From Apostichopus parvimensis (lineage: Eukaryota; Echinodermata; Holothuroidea; Aspidochirotida; Stichopodidae): DNA of 27,328 nt. Of this stretch, positions 1-8,846 are shown piece by piece. Where the stretch lies: assembly GCA_000934455.1 (NCBI GenBank), contig KN894017.1:6273-33600 (forward strand), written 5' to 3'. Positions within the stretch are counted from its first letter, which is position 1. Each line of letters starts with the position of its first letter. Position numbers and translations under genes: made by a program. The notes beneath the pieces were generated by a model. It had not been told where the DNA came from, did no database searches, and saw nothing but the letters and a program-made list of their open reading frames with translations.

Positions 1-740
1 ACGGCAACACGGCAACAACAACAATAATAATAATACTAATAATAACAGCAATAATCAAAATACTCTCTTGTGTGGATAACATCATTTGAAGCCCAACTTT
101 TTGTTTAGGGTCTTTACACCAATGGTGGCCCCTCCCTATTTGCCTCTTTAGACAATTTGACATCCCCGACCCTGTCAAGAAGGTGAAATAGGTGGTTTCA
201 ATCCTTTGGAATGCTGTCAAAGCAATCTGCATCAAAGCAATGTCAATGGGGAAAAATGGCAACATATTGGATTCTGTGGTTACATTTCAGGCGAAATCCC
301 TGGTTGAGCAGGAACTTGTGTCACGCTTAGCCATATGATATTCTGACATAATGAGATGCCCTCAAGATAACTGAGATTGATTCATAGTAACAATCACGTA
401 TTTAACTAACCTCATCATTAGTGATTAAGTAACTGTTTAATCAATTCCAGAAATTGCTGTGTATATACATGATGTGAATTATACTGAAATCTGACCTATT
501 GAATCCTCCAAAAGTTACTCTATATAATGTAATATCTGATGGTGATATTTCTGAAATGCAGCAAATAACGGTAAATTATTATGGTTCTAAATGCAACAAA
601 TAATCCAACAGTCTTGTGCATGTAAAAACCTATTCAACAGGTACCACAATGATCATATTTTAAAAGAATAGTGCAGGTCAAAATGTCGTTTTGGTATGTT
701 ACATAGGAACATAATCTAAGCATTCTAGTGTAATTTGAAT
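1..740. other. Non-coding stretch with a short trinucleotide repeat
   Basis: The first ~55 bases are an imperfect CAA/AAT trinucleotide microsatellite. The rest is AT-rich, and no convincing coding frame, RNA gene or transposon end was recognised in it. Confidence 0.5.
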
Positions 741-1148
741 TCAATTCCTATGCACCATTTTTGAGATATTGACAGCTGAAGTTATCTGATAGTCTACCAA
801 AAGTGAACTTGAGCAAACAGGTGTGATGTCATAGTTGCACAATGAAGAAAAGGGGTCATTTTCAAGGGACTCATCCAGCACACTATTAAAGATAGATGAG
901 CAAGCAGGAACTGGGTCACTTGTAAGTTTACTGCACCTTGCAATATTAGTAAAGTCCATAATGCAGCTTTGCACTCTGACTTTGTCCTTGTTTTTTATCT
1001 CTGATTCATCAATCGTCAGCCACTCTCCCCAATCTTGGCTATATCGTTGGAGTTTAATTTCTTGTGGAATATGAAATAGATCTCTAACTTTTGGAATAAC
1101 CTCGGTTTGCGTTGCTGATAGAACCCGGTGTTCTGTTCCAAAGGACAA
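741..1148 (-). CDS. Candidate exon or fragment encoding a PB1-like domain
   Basis: A 135-residue open frame ends at a stop at 741. Residues about 15-60 resemble a PB1/ubiquitin-like fold seen in uncharacterised metazoan proteins: the sequence 'KVRDLF' followed by 'LQRY', an acidic 'DWGEW' patch, then 'KDKVRV'. There is no ATG. The frame opens just after a pyrimidine-rich stretch ending in TTAG, which would suit a splice acceptor on the minus strand at about 1149, so an internal or terminal exon is more plausible than a whole gene. It lies downstream, in transcription sense, of the decayed multicopy-family gene and may be part of it or of a neighbour. The domain call is by eye and is only moderately secure; the last ~75 residues are not recognised. 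Confidence 0.35.
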   Translation of the reverse strand: MSFGTEHRVLSATQTEVIPKVRDLFHIPQEIKLQRYSQDWGEWLTIDESEIKNKDKVRVQSCIMDFTNIARCSKLTSDPVPACSSIFNSVLDESLENDPFSSLCNYDITPVCSSSLLVDYQITSAVNISKMVHRN

Positions 1149-1490
1149 CTAATAAGACAATGGCCATATTTTGTATTGTACGGACTTCTTCAAACACAGG
1201 TATTATTTAAAACATGTACCCTTACATCCAAATGTTATGTGAACAAAGATTTACAACATTAAGAAAGGCTGTAACTAAATAGAACACTATTGCCTTATTT
1301 TTCCCCATCACTGTATCAGTAACGTCTAATATTAATGATCCACAAAAGTCCAGTGCTTTTGCAAATTTTTCAGGTTTAAAAAATGAAATCGCAAATGACA
1401 GTTCTGAACAAACTGCCATTGTTCTGTAAATGAAATAAGAAGAGAGGTAGATAATTCCATTTAACATAATTATGGAATTCTTTTAAATAT
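1149..1490. other. Unassigned stretch between the PB1-like fragment and the decayed gene
   Basis: AT-rich sequence with a short minus-strand open frame that shows no recognisable motif. It could be an intron or a 3' flank of the decayed minus-strand gene. Confidence 0.35.
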
Positions 1491-1647
1491 CTATCTTTGA
1501 ACCAAACATAAACCATATTCAGTTGAGCCAACAGAAAGGGGATGATAGTCTAACATATTTTCAGGTTTCAACAGATAAGGCCCCAATAATTTTACTGTTA
1601 CAATGTTACAGTAATAAATACGATGAAATTACAATCCATGAAGTTCT
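1491..1647 (-). pseudogene. C-terminal remnant of the uncharacterised multicopy metazoan protein
   Basis: On the minus strand the frame entering from the other side of the 1648-2587 insertion continues without a shift across the TTAA site, then breaks at a stop. A different frame resumes with 'DYHPLSVG' and stops at 1491, which resembles the end of the family. This is the last piece of the gene whose earlier parts lie at 2588-3606 and 21732-22770. The assignment rests on frame continuity and order more than on strong motifs. Confidence 0.45.
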
Positions 1648-2587
1648 TTAAAGAGGCCATGACATGAAAAATTCAACTACTCGAGAGTAACTTTCTCTGA
1701 ATCTATGAGAAATCTATGTTCACAAGTTATCTCATCACCTTCAAAACTTCAAGGACTAATTAGAAATTAACGTTTTAATATTCGTATCCGAAAACAGAAC
1801 TCTGAAAAATGTGATTTCAAAACAAGACAACAATGACGTCATATTAGGAACACAAGTGCCAAGCCCAGGCATGTACCGGATGCGCGACGATCATACCGTC
1901 ACACATACACGCACATTTAAACTAAGAAAACAACCACTGTATTACGTTAGAAATTTCAAATCACATATTGTAAAATATCCGATAGAAATGCCGATCCGTT
2001 GTGTTGTTGGGGGCTGCAGCAATGTCATAACCCATGCAATTAGCCTTCATCGATGGCCAAAGGACAAAAAACACGGCAATTCTTCTTTGAAATTTTGTGG
2101 AGCTTCAACGTTCGGTTCAAAATGGGCATGATCATTGCCTTCACTCTCTGCTTCGATTATGAAAAAGGGTTTCCCAATTCTAGCCCGATTTCACTGCCTG
2201 GTGAAGAACCACTATCACTTTGAACTTCGGTTGCCGCATTTGGTTGTAAATCTGCCATTCCACGGGAGATTTTGATTCGCGCTAACTTGATATTGCTTTT
2301 TTTTTTTGTGTTTTTATATACACTTGTCGTAGTGTAAGTATGTGTATATATGTTCGGAGGGAACAGCGAGAGAAAATCGTGTTCCTAAGATGATGTCACA
2401 TGACGTCATGAGATTAGGAAAATTTTCGGGCGAACGAACTTTTCAAGCCCCGAAGAAGGTAAATTAATTCTCAATTTTCGACTAGAAAAATCAAGTTTTT
2501 AACTGGCAGAATGGTTGATATATTTTCTAGAGAACATGCTTAGATGGATCCTTAAAATACAGGATTTTCGTGTCACGGCCACTTTAA
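1648..2587 (+). mobile_element. Non-autonomous Kolobok-like DNA transposon relic (TTAA sites, THAP fragment)
   Basis: Both ends carry TTAA (1648-1651 and 2584-2587). Inside these are inverted ends of about 19 bases, starting AGAGGCCATGACATGAAAA on the left and AGTGGCCGTGACACGAAAA read inward from the right, with 16 of 19 identical. TTAA target sites together with a THAP zinc-finger remnant are typical of the Kolobok superfamily; P elements, the other THAP-bearing group, make 8-bp duplications. The element is only ~0.94 kb and has no transposase catalytic part, so it is an internally deleted, non-autonomous copy. Removing it restores a continuous minus-strand reading frame in the host-family gene, which supports the boundaries independently. 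PiggyBac elements also use TTAA but lack THAP domains. Confidence 0.75.
1811..2131 (+). pseudogene. THAP zinc-finger fragment of a transposase
   Basis: A 106-residue open frame without an ATG at its nominal start. The likely true start is the ATG at 1988, giving 'MPIRCVVGGCSN', the classic start of a THAP C2CH finger with its first two cysteines, then 'SLHRWPKD', matching the conserved His/Trp-Pro-Lys-Asp region. The second half of the finger (the later Cys-His pair and the AVPTIF box) is missing or scrambled. THAP domains bind transposon ends in Kolobok and P transposases. The fragment sits centrally between the TTAA-flanked inverted repeats, so it is part of that relic. The 59 residues upstream of the ATG are not recognised and are probably untranslated. 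Confidence 0.65.
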
Positions 2588-3606
2588 CAAATAGTATGCT
2601 TCTGAGTTGTGTAACAATATTTTCTCTAATTTTGCGAAGACCAACACACCTTCAATGACGTCAGATGCTACTACAAAATTGGGTCTTTACAAAGTACCAT
2701 TGATTGAAACAGAAGATGCAACTTGTATCTTGTCAGCTTGAAGATGTTGTACTATTAAATTTCTAACCTTCGGACAAAATGAAAGTACACTTTGTTCCTT
2801 TAATCCTGTGGACATTATGATATACGTTCCAAAGAAGTTAACTGCACGGGAGTAATAGCTCATTACATTCTGCTGTCGAGACGCGAGTGTTTGGCTAGGT
2901 TTTTGCGATTCTTTGTTTTCTTAGCAAGATCTTTAAAAAGGCTATGTTTAGCTTCAAATCTTATTGTTGAGCAATTAAAAAGTGGACAAAACTGTTCCAT
3001 TTGTTTACTGAAGTGTGTTAAATAGTGCATTTTTGGTGTTATACTACCCTCTGGAAAATTAGCAAATAGTAGTTTAGGAAATCTTCAACAAAACCATGCA
3101 TATATGCTATCATCTGACCACTTTGCTTTGGAGCAAACACAAGACTTAGGATGCCATTTAACTGAAGAACCAACTCCCCAACATAGTCGCCAGCAGGCTC
3201 ATTTCTAACAAACATCAGTGGAGCAAGCCTACAGAAGCACCACATCTGTGATGCATTTTGTTTCAAGACAACTTTTGCTGATGACCACTTCACAGTAGAT
3301 GGTTTGGATGATTTATCTGCTCCTACATACTTACATTTTTGAAGTGCTTCATTTATTTCGGAGATATTTAAATACTTTCCTTCTACTAGGGAAGTAAGAA
3401 CTTTAGTCCAAACAAGAGGGCAGACTCCTTCTAACAAATCATGAATTACATCAAAAGGGAGCCCATTGATTACATGAAATTATGACAACTTGTTTAGTGG
3501 GGAATTATGTTTGACACTATGCACTGGAAACAAATGTGGGTGTCGTTGCACTATATGTAATTGATTTCCATCAATAGATATTTCTCTAAAGTGACTTGCT
3601 AATGTG
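2588..3606 (-). pseudogene. Middle/C-terminal part of a decayed multicopy metazoan gene of unknown function
   Basis: Read on the minus strand from 3606, an open frame continues the coding sense that enters from 21732 across the Polinton target site, then meets a stop at about 3480. Beyond it come 'FDVIHDLLEGVCPLVW' (about 3410-3465) and a 132-residue stretch ending at a stop near 3039. After a break, 'RFEAKHSLFKDLAKKTKNRK' appears at about 2905-2960, then a -1 shift, more coding-like sequence, and a further in-frame stop near 2690. The 'HDLLEGV' and 'RFEAKHSFFK'-type motifs mark a large uncharacterised protein family present in many copies in cnidarians, echinoderms and fishes. Its function is unknown, and a transposon-derived origin is possible. 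The copy is clearly a pseudogene. Confidence 0.7.
3601..3606. repeat. Polinton target-site duplication, left copy (AATGTG)
   Basis: AATGTG lies immediately outside the left terminal inverted repeat and matches exactly the six bases outside the right one at 21726-21731. Six-base duplications are diagnostic of Polinton/Maverick integration. Confidence 0.93.
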
Positions 3607-3991
3607 AGTAGTGTATAGACCCAGACCGGGCATAATCGATAAGGAGTGGGGGACCGGAACTAGGGCAATATGGACAGGGGGACCCGATATAGGGCAATTT
3701 GGACATGGGGGACCCGATATAGCACATTTGTGGACACAAGGGTCCTTCGCTATTTAGCTCGGTAAGATAGAATCAATATGACCCCACCTTCCCCTCTTCA
3801 TGCTCTTCCTTTCTCCCTCCTAGCCAGAGAGGCACATAATCGTTTCAATTTATTTGAGTGCATCACAGCATATCTTCACATCAGACAAGAAAATATGGGT
3901 CGTTGAGTCATACATGTAAAAACAATAATGATATCGATAGTACATTACTACTTTGGTTATCGTTTTACCATAACGGTGAGGAGACTATAGG
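3607..3991 (+). repeat. Left terminal inverted repeat of the Polinton
   Basis: The outermost ~25 bases match the inverse complement of the right end perfectly. Similarity continues through GGGGGACCCGATATAG-type subrepeats (about three ~30-bp units at 3647-3745), the 'cgaaggaccc' block, and the segment ending 'accataacggtgaggagac' near 3990. After that the two sides diverge. Confidence 0.9.
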
Positions 3992-4590
3992 TAGCTATTG
4001 TACGCAGAAACCTGTGTACCGCTGGTGATATGTTACAGTGTAAAACATCAACGAAGGTGAATAGTACACAGTATTGAACAAAAGGATAAGTCAATAGTGG
4101 CTTTAGTGACAACAACAATAGCGGATCGTCCGTTATCGATCAATTTCTGTCTGAGGCAAACAATTAGTAGCCCCTAAGATCATCGTCCGTTAGCTATATT
4201 CGCGCTCAGTAGACAATGAAACTCGATGTTCTCCTTTGGGGTCTTAACCTATCCTTTGGGATTTTGCGCGGTAATGTAGCGGGGGACGGATTTTCCAAAC
4301 AATTTAGTACACAATTATATACAAACACACTATCTACATATGAGAAAAATACTGTATTGAATATTGAAAGGTACTGACAGAGGTATCCACCATTTGCCAT
4401 GCATGCAGCACGACACCTTAAGAATACGAAACCGCTTTTGTCATTTCAAAGAATATGAAACTTTACTAAAAAAAAAATCATAAAACGTCATTTGGGAAAC
4501 GACAGTTACAAAAACTTGAATTGCAAAGATAACACTTTTTAATCAAATGAATAGTGAATAAAAAATATAAAAATATAAAAAAAATAAAAA

Positions 4591-4680
4591 GATGCATCGC
4601 TAAACACATTTCATAAAATGTATGTCAATTCTACAAAACACTTCATTTCAAATAAATTTTTAAATTTTTCATCCCAAACA
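4591..4680 (+). repeat. Direct repeat copy 1 (300-bp period)
   Basis: Starts GATGCATCGCTAAACACATT and is about 92% identical by eye to 4891-4980, with both copies preceded by an A-rich AAAATAAAA tract. Confidence 0.85.
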
Positions 4681-4890
4681 TCTCAAAACTTGTCTTCATC
4701 AGGAAACAATTCAAAAAAATCACTTTCGAACATGCCGCATTCTTAATGTAAACTAATATAAATTATTTTAGTCAATAGACAAACTTTTCTGAAAGTTTTA
4801 CTTGATCTGAAACTAAAAATCGTTAGCACAGAACAGTTCATGAAACGTCTTTTAGTAAATCATATAAAAAATAAAATAAAAAAGATAAAA

Positions 4891-4980
4891 GATGCATCGC
4901 TAAACACATTTCATAAAATGTATGTCAATTGTAGAAAACACTTCATTTCAAATACATTTTTAAATTGTTCATCCTAAACA
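4891..4980 (+). repeat. Direct repeat copy 2 (300-bp period)
   Basis: Second copy of the repeat at 4591-4680, offset by exactly 300 bases. The tandem unit may be larger, because weaker similarity (for example an 'aaacgtc' block) is also visible upstream of both copies. Confidence 0.85.
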
Positions 4981-5102
4981 TTGTAAAGTTAAGAAGATTA
5001 AAACTCATTGCAATTTAAAAGTTAAGAAAGAAAAATTCTTGTAACAAAACTAAACAATAAAAATGTTCATTTAGTCATTCTTTCGGAAACAAACGAATTA
5101 AA

Positions 5103-5157
5103 GCTTGGGTTCGAAGGCTTGGGTTCGAAGGCGTGGGTTCGAATCTCACTACTGACA
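5103..5157 (+). tRNA. 3'-terminal tRNA-Leu fragment with triplicated T-arm motif (tRNA relic)
   Basis: GCGTGGGTTCGAATCTCACT at 5131-5150 forms a T-arm (GTGGG/CTCAC stem, one G-U pair, loop TTCGAAT). It is followed by ACTGACA, matching the 3' acceptor strand of animal tRNA-Leu genes whose 5' strand starts GTCAG. Two further copies of GCTTGGGTTCGAAG lie directly upstream (about 5103-5130), so the B-box-like motif occurs three times at 14-bp spacing. No D-arm, anticodon arm or 5' acceptor strand is visible, so it is not a functional tRNA gene. It could be the remains of a tRNA-derived SINE or a tRNA copy inserted in the Polinton. Confidence 0.5.
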
Positions 5158-5631
5158 ATCTTTGGTTTATTACATTTTAGTGCCATTTGTCAAAACGACA
5201 TTTTCAATTTGCCATTTATATACGAGTACAAGCAAGCAGATAACATTCGATGGTCTAAGGGAACAATTTTTAGACCTAATCGTGACGAATAGTTTCCGTT
5301 CCGGGAAGACTGTAAGTAACACTAAACCGAATTGAACAGTAATCTCCATGTACCAGTTTCACGAATCAGTAGCCTAAGGAACGCACACTTCAATTTCATA
5401 ACGGTTACGTTCAGCCTAGGCTAACGTTAGACCTGCTTGGCTTTATTTATTAGCCTATATAGTTAGCGTTACATCAATTTCGATGTGTACTCTGTGGGCC
5501 TACAACCAGTGTTTATTTCATCAAACATTATAATTTGTGAACAACATCTACTGTACATGTATTTGACCTAGTTACGGCTGTATGTCTTTACTTCCAAAGT
5601 TTCTACGAATCCTTGACCCACACTACGTAAA
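5158..5631. other. Non-coding stretch upstream of the LINE ORF, probably including its 5' UTR
   Basis: No coding frame was recognised. The LINE 5' boundary must lie within or before this stretch but cannot be fixed, because no target-site duplication matching the 3' flank (from about 8847) was found. Confidence 0.4.
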
Positions 5632-6084
5632 ATGTCTAGTTTCGGAAGTCTAGCACTTTTTATATGTGCATTGTTTCTGAATATATATCTGAAGCACATT
5701 ACAGCATGGTCCCCATCCCTGAAGGCCATAACAACTTCGAATCTGCATGGAACTAAAGTCATTTTATTAAGTGGAGATGTTGAAGTAAACCCGGGACCTG
5801 TTCAGTGCCTCTGTGGTGCATGCTTCAGTCCAATTCGAAGGAACCAGAACTCCATCTACTGTGAGTGCTGCTGTTATTGGTGGCATGTTAAATGTTCATC
5901 TTTAAATACTACGGAGTTTAAAGTTTATTCCAATAATGACGAGGGTTGGATATGCCCAGATTGTACTAGGTTACCCTATGCTACTTGTGGTGACAATACT
6001 CTACTATCTAATTATTCTGATACCAATGTAAACAACTCAATTTACATCCCACACGTCAGTCTTCGTTCGAACTGGACAATCTAG
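5632..6084 (+). pseudogene. LINE N-terminal region: leader, 2A peptide and PHD-like finger
   Basis: The frame starts at the ATG at 5632. Residues about 5-26 form a hydrophobic leader resembling a signal peptide. Residues 48-56 are 'GDVEVNPGP' (5773-5799), matching the D(V/I)ExNPGP consensus of 2A ribosome-skipping peptides, with separation expected between Gly55 and Pro56. Residues about 59-111 contain spaced cysteines and a histidine (CLC..C, CEC, WWHVKC, CPDC) in PHD-finger order. N-terminal 2A sequences are known in APE-type LINEs of sea urchins, amphioxus and molluscs. After residue ~135 the frame runs into sequence that in another frame belongs to the endonuclease, and it stops at 6082-6084, so the two parts are no longer joined. 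Confidence 0.85.
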
Positions 6085-7010
6085 AACTTTTGTGGGTGGA
6101 CATTTCTGACTCGACTGATAATGGAAGATGGTTAATTGGAACTCTTTATAGACCACCAAATGCTACCAAAGAATTTTTTGAACTTCTGAGGGACAGTTTA
6201 TCTAAGATTGACTTTTCAAACTATTCTGGTGTTATACTGGGTGGTGATTTTAACATTGACTGGGCTGGTGAAATGAATAATAACCTGCTACAGCTATCGA
6301 CCATTTCTTATGACTGTGGCTTTGAACAACTTATTGATGGTATCACTCGTCCCTCGGCATTGAACCCATGTCAAGGTTCAGTGATTGATTTGTTATTCAC
6401 ATCAGCTCCTGAGTTTTCTAATACTAGTGTAATTGATAATCCGGTGGGAAGTGACCACCATGCTGTTAGTGTCCATTTGAAAAGATTCAAGCTCCCTAAG
6501 AAACCAAAAATCATTAGAAGTTTTCTTAATTATAAGCAGGGTGATTTTGAGCATTTAAATACTCTACTTCATATTGCACCCTGGGACATGGTGATCAACG
6601 ACCATGATGTCGAGTCATCCTGGAATGGCTTCCTTGATTTATGGTCCGCTGCAGTTAGAGATTCCATACCCACCAAAATGACCAATAATAGGGGTAAGAG
6701 CCCCTGGATAAATGGAGATCTGGCAAAACTCTTGAAAAAGAAACGCAGGCTGTTTAAAAAAGCAAAACAGTCAAATTCAGTAGATCACTGGAATACTTAC
6801 AAAACCTTTAGGAATTTAGTACAGTCTAAGGTTAATAAAGCCTACGGGTCTTACATTAATGATCTTTTGTCTAATTCTGATAATTTCAAGCGTTTCTGGT
6901 CATTTGTTAGAAGCAGACGTAAGTCACACCTGCCTGTTAAGTTTAAATGTGGCACGTCTCTGCTGCACAAGTCCCAAGATATTGCCGAGGCATTTAATAA
7001 CTACTTTTGA
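6085..7010 (+). pseudogene. LINE apurinic-like endonuclease (C-terminal half) and linker
   Basis: The open frame carries 'GTLYRPP' (residues 17-23), 'LGGDFNID' (50-57), 'IDLLFTS' (99-105) and 'GSDHHAV' (120-126). These are the later motifs of the exonuclease-endonuclease-phosphatase fold, including the catalytic Asp-His pair of SDHH. The N-terminal motifs (the first Asn and the Glu-containing ETW-like box) are absent: only a short stretch separates this region from the PHD finger, so roughly 100 residues appear deleted. A basic linker (KKKRRLFKKAKQ, about 208-219) leads towards the RT. The frame ends at TGA 7008-7010, in phase with the RT part that follows, so that stop is a point lesion. Confidence 0.87.
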
Positions 7011-8622
7011 TCTGTTTTTAATTCTGCTGAAGAGCCTCTGGTAGGTCCTCCTGAGTGCCAACTACCAATCCAACCACTATCTAGTTTGGATATTTCTCTA
7101 TCTGACATCTCTAATATACTTGATCAGCTTCCTATCAATAAATCTGCAGGTCCTGATGGTATTACCTCTAGACTATTATCAGAAACGTCACCGGTGATAT
7201 CACCAGTTCTCCATCGATTATTTGTTTGTTCTTTAAAGACTGGAAAGCTCCCAGTGCAGTGGAGGTGTGCCAATATTACCCCAATACATAAGGCTGGTGA
7301 CCAATCTGAAATTGAGAATTATAGGCCTATAGCATTGACTTCTATTATTTGTAAGGTACTGGAAAAAAAATATTTCAAATGCAATTTTTAAACATGTGCA
7401 ATCATATTGTCTTTTGAATGGAGTTCAACATGGGTTTTTGCCCCGTCATTCGTGCAATACTCAGTTGTGTAACATCACCTATTCGTGGTCTAGTATTCTT
7501 GACAAGCGTAATCCTCCTTTTATAGATGCTCTTTTCATCGATTTTGCTAAAGCCTTTGATAAAATGCCCCATAATGTACTTTTGCATAACTTAACAACTC
7601 AATTTAACATTACTGGACCAGTCTGGCACTGGGTCCAGTCTTTTTTGTTTGATAGATTACAAAGAGTTCATTTTTATGGTAATAACTCCTCATGGGTAAA
7701 AGTCAGATCTGGGGTACCCCAAGGGAGTGTCCTTGGGCCAACATTGTTCATACTTTTTATGAATGATTTTACATATAATCTGTCATCTCAATGCTCTTTG
7801 TTTGCAGATGATGCTTTGATTTACAGATACATCCATAGTGATGTTGATTCTATTGCATTCCAGCATGATATTAATCAAATTCAGCTTTGGTGTACTCTTA
7901 ACAAAATGAGTATTAATGCATCAAAGAGTAAAGTAATGCGGCTTACAAAGAAGAAGAAAAAACCAGCTCCCCACTATGTTCTTAATGGAAGTCTGCTGGA
8001 CAATGTTCACACTCACAAATATCTGAGTATTATTTTTGATAGTCAACTAAATTGGAATGGCCACATTGATTATGTTTCTGCTAAAGCCCGTAAACTTATT
8101 GGCTTCCTTCGTTCTGTTTCAGCTGGTCTGAGCAGCACGGTTCGCCTTATGCTTTTTAAATCCTTGGTTGTCCCTGTTTTAGATTATGGTTTACCTGCCT
8201 GGGGACCCCAGAATCTGACTCATGAAGGTAGACTGGAGGGGGTCCAGAGGAGTGCAACTCGTTTTATTTTAGGACAAAGGAGACAAGAAATGGAATATAG
8301 TACTCGTTTAAGTATTCTTGGTTGGTATTCTTTTACTTATCGTTATAAACTTCTCTTGGTTCTTTTTGTTACAAAGTGCCTTTTTGGTAAATTTTCTTGT
8401 CCTGCTATTGTAAACATCACTGTAAATTCCCGTCACACTGAGAATTTACTTTTTAATCATGCTTTTGCAAGAACAAATGTTTTAAAAATGAATTTTTTGA
8501 ACCAATTTCCTAGGATTTGGTCTGAACTTCCCCCTGAGACCAGGAATTTGCTCTTGTGTGGTTCCTACCAGTCATTTGTGTGCAATATTAAGGAACATTT
8601 CTTAGCTTTATCACATGTGTAA
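7011..8622 (+). pseudogene. LINE reverse transcriptase, two frames
   Basis: Frame 1 (to 7391) has 'KSAGPDGI', 'PIHKAGD' and 'NYRPIALTS', the early RT motifs. A run of eight A's near 7365 precedes a shift into the frame of 7396-8622. That frame has 'FIDFAKAFD' (motif A, about 7537-7563), 'GVPQGSVLGP' (motif B) and 'LFADDALIY' (motif C, FADD at 7801-7812), followed by thumb and C-terminal sequence with 'LDYGLPAWGP'. The two catalytic Asp residues of FADD and the motif A Asp are intact. The protein would copy LINE RNA at a nicked target. It ends naturally with a TAA at 8620-8622. Confidence 0.92.
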
Positions 8623-8846
8623 TTTGTCTATTTTAATCTTATATTTCTTATGGTTTATTTGTGAATATTATATATTTATTTTAGTTCTAAGTCTCTTATT
8701 GTAAGGGTGTACAGGCCTTCGGGCTACAGGAATTTGGTTTCCTTTTGTACATCCTGATCCGCTTTGTGTTTTCTTACTTTGTTGTTTGTATACTGTTTTT
8801 GTGTTTGGATCAAATATATAATGAAATGAAAAAATTAAATGAATAA

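Larger units (their letters stand above)
3992..5100. other. Polinton left non-coding region, AT-rich
   Basis: No gene was recognised. The region is increasingly AT-rich and contains a ~90-bp direct duplication with an exact 300-bp period (listed separately). Short open frames here have no recognisable motifs. Confidence 0.5.
5632..8846 (+). mobile_element. CR1-like APE-type non-LTR retrotransposon, nested in the Polinton, defective
   Basis: In order this carries a hydrophobic leader, a 2A peptide, a PHD-like zinc finger, the C-terminal half of an apurinic endonuclease, a reverse transcriptase and a C-terminal region, then a 3' UTR. The 3' UTR has a hairpin with a TTCG loop (AGGCC-TTCG-GGCT, about 8713-8725) and ends in a simple repeat (AATGAAATGAA). 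CR1/L2-clade elements end in short microsatellites rather than poly(A). Breaks: deletion of the N-terminal endonuclease half near 6080, an in-frame TGA at 7008-7010, and a frameshift at an A8 run near 7365-7372. It lies wholly between the Polinton inverted repeats and therefore inserted after the Polinton. Confidence 0.88.

Noticed and set aside
1..55. Trinucleotide repeat at the window start as a CRISPR or satellite
   Set aside because: It is an ordinary imperfect microsatellite in a eukaryotic context; no spacer-repeat structure.
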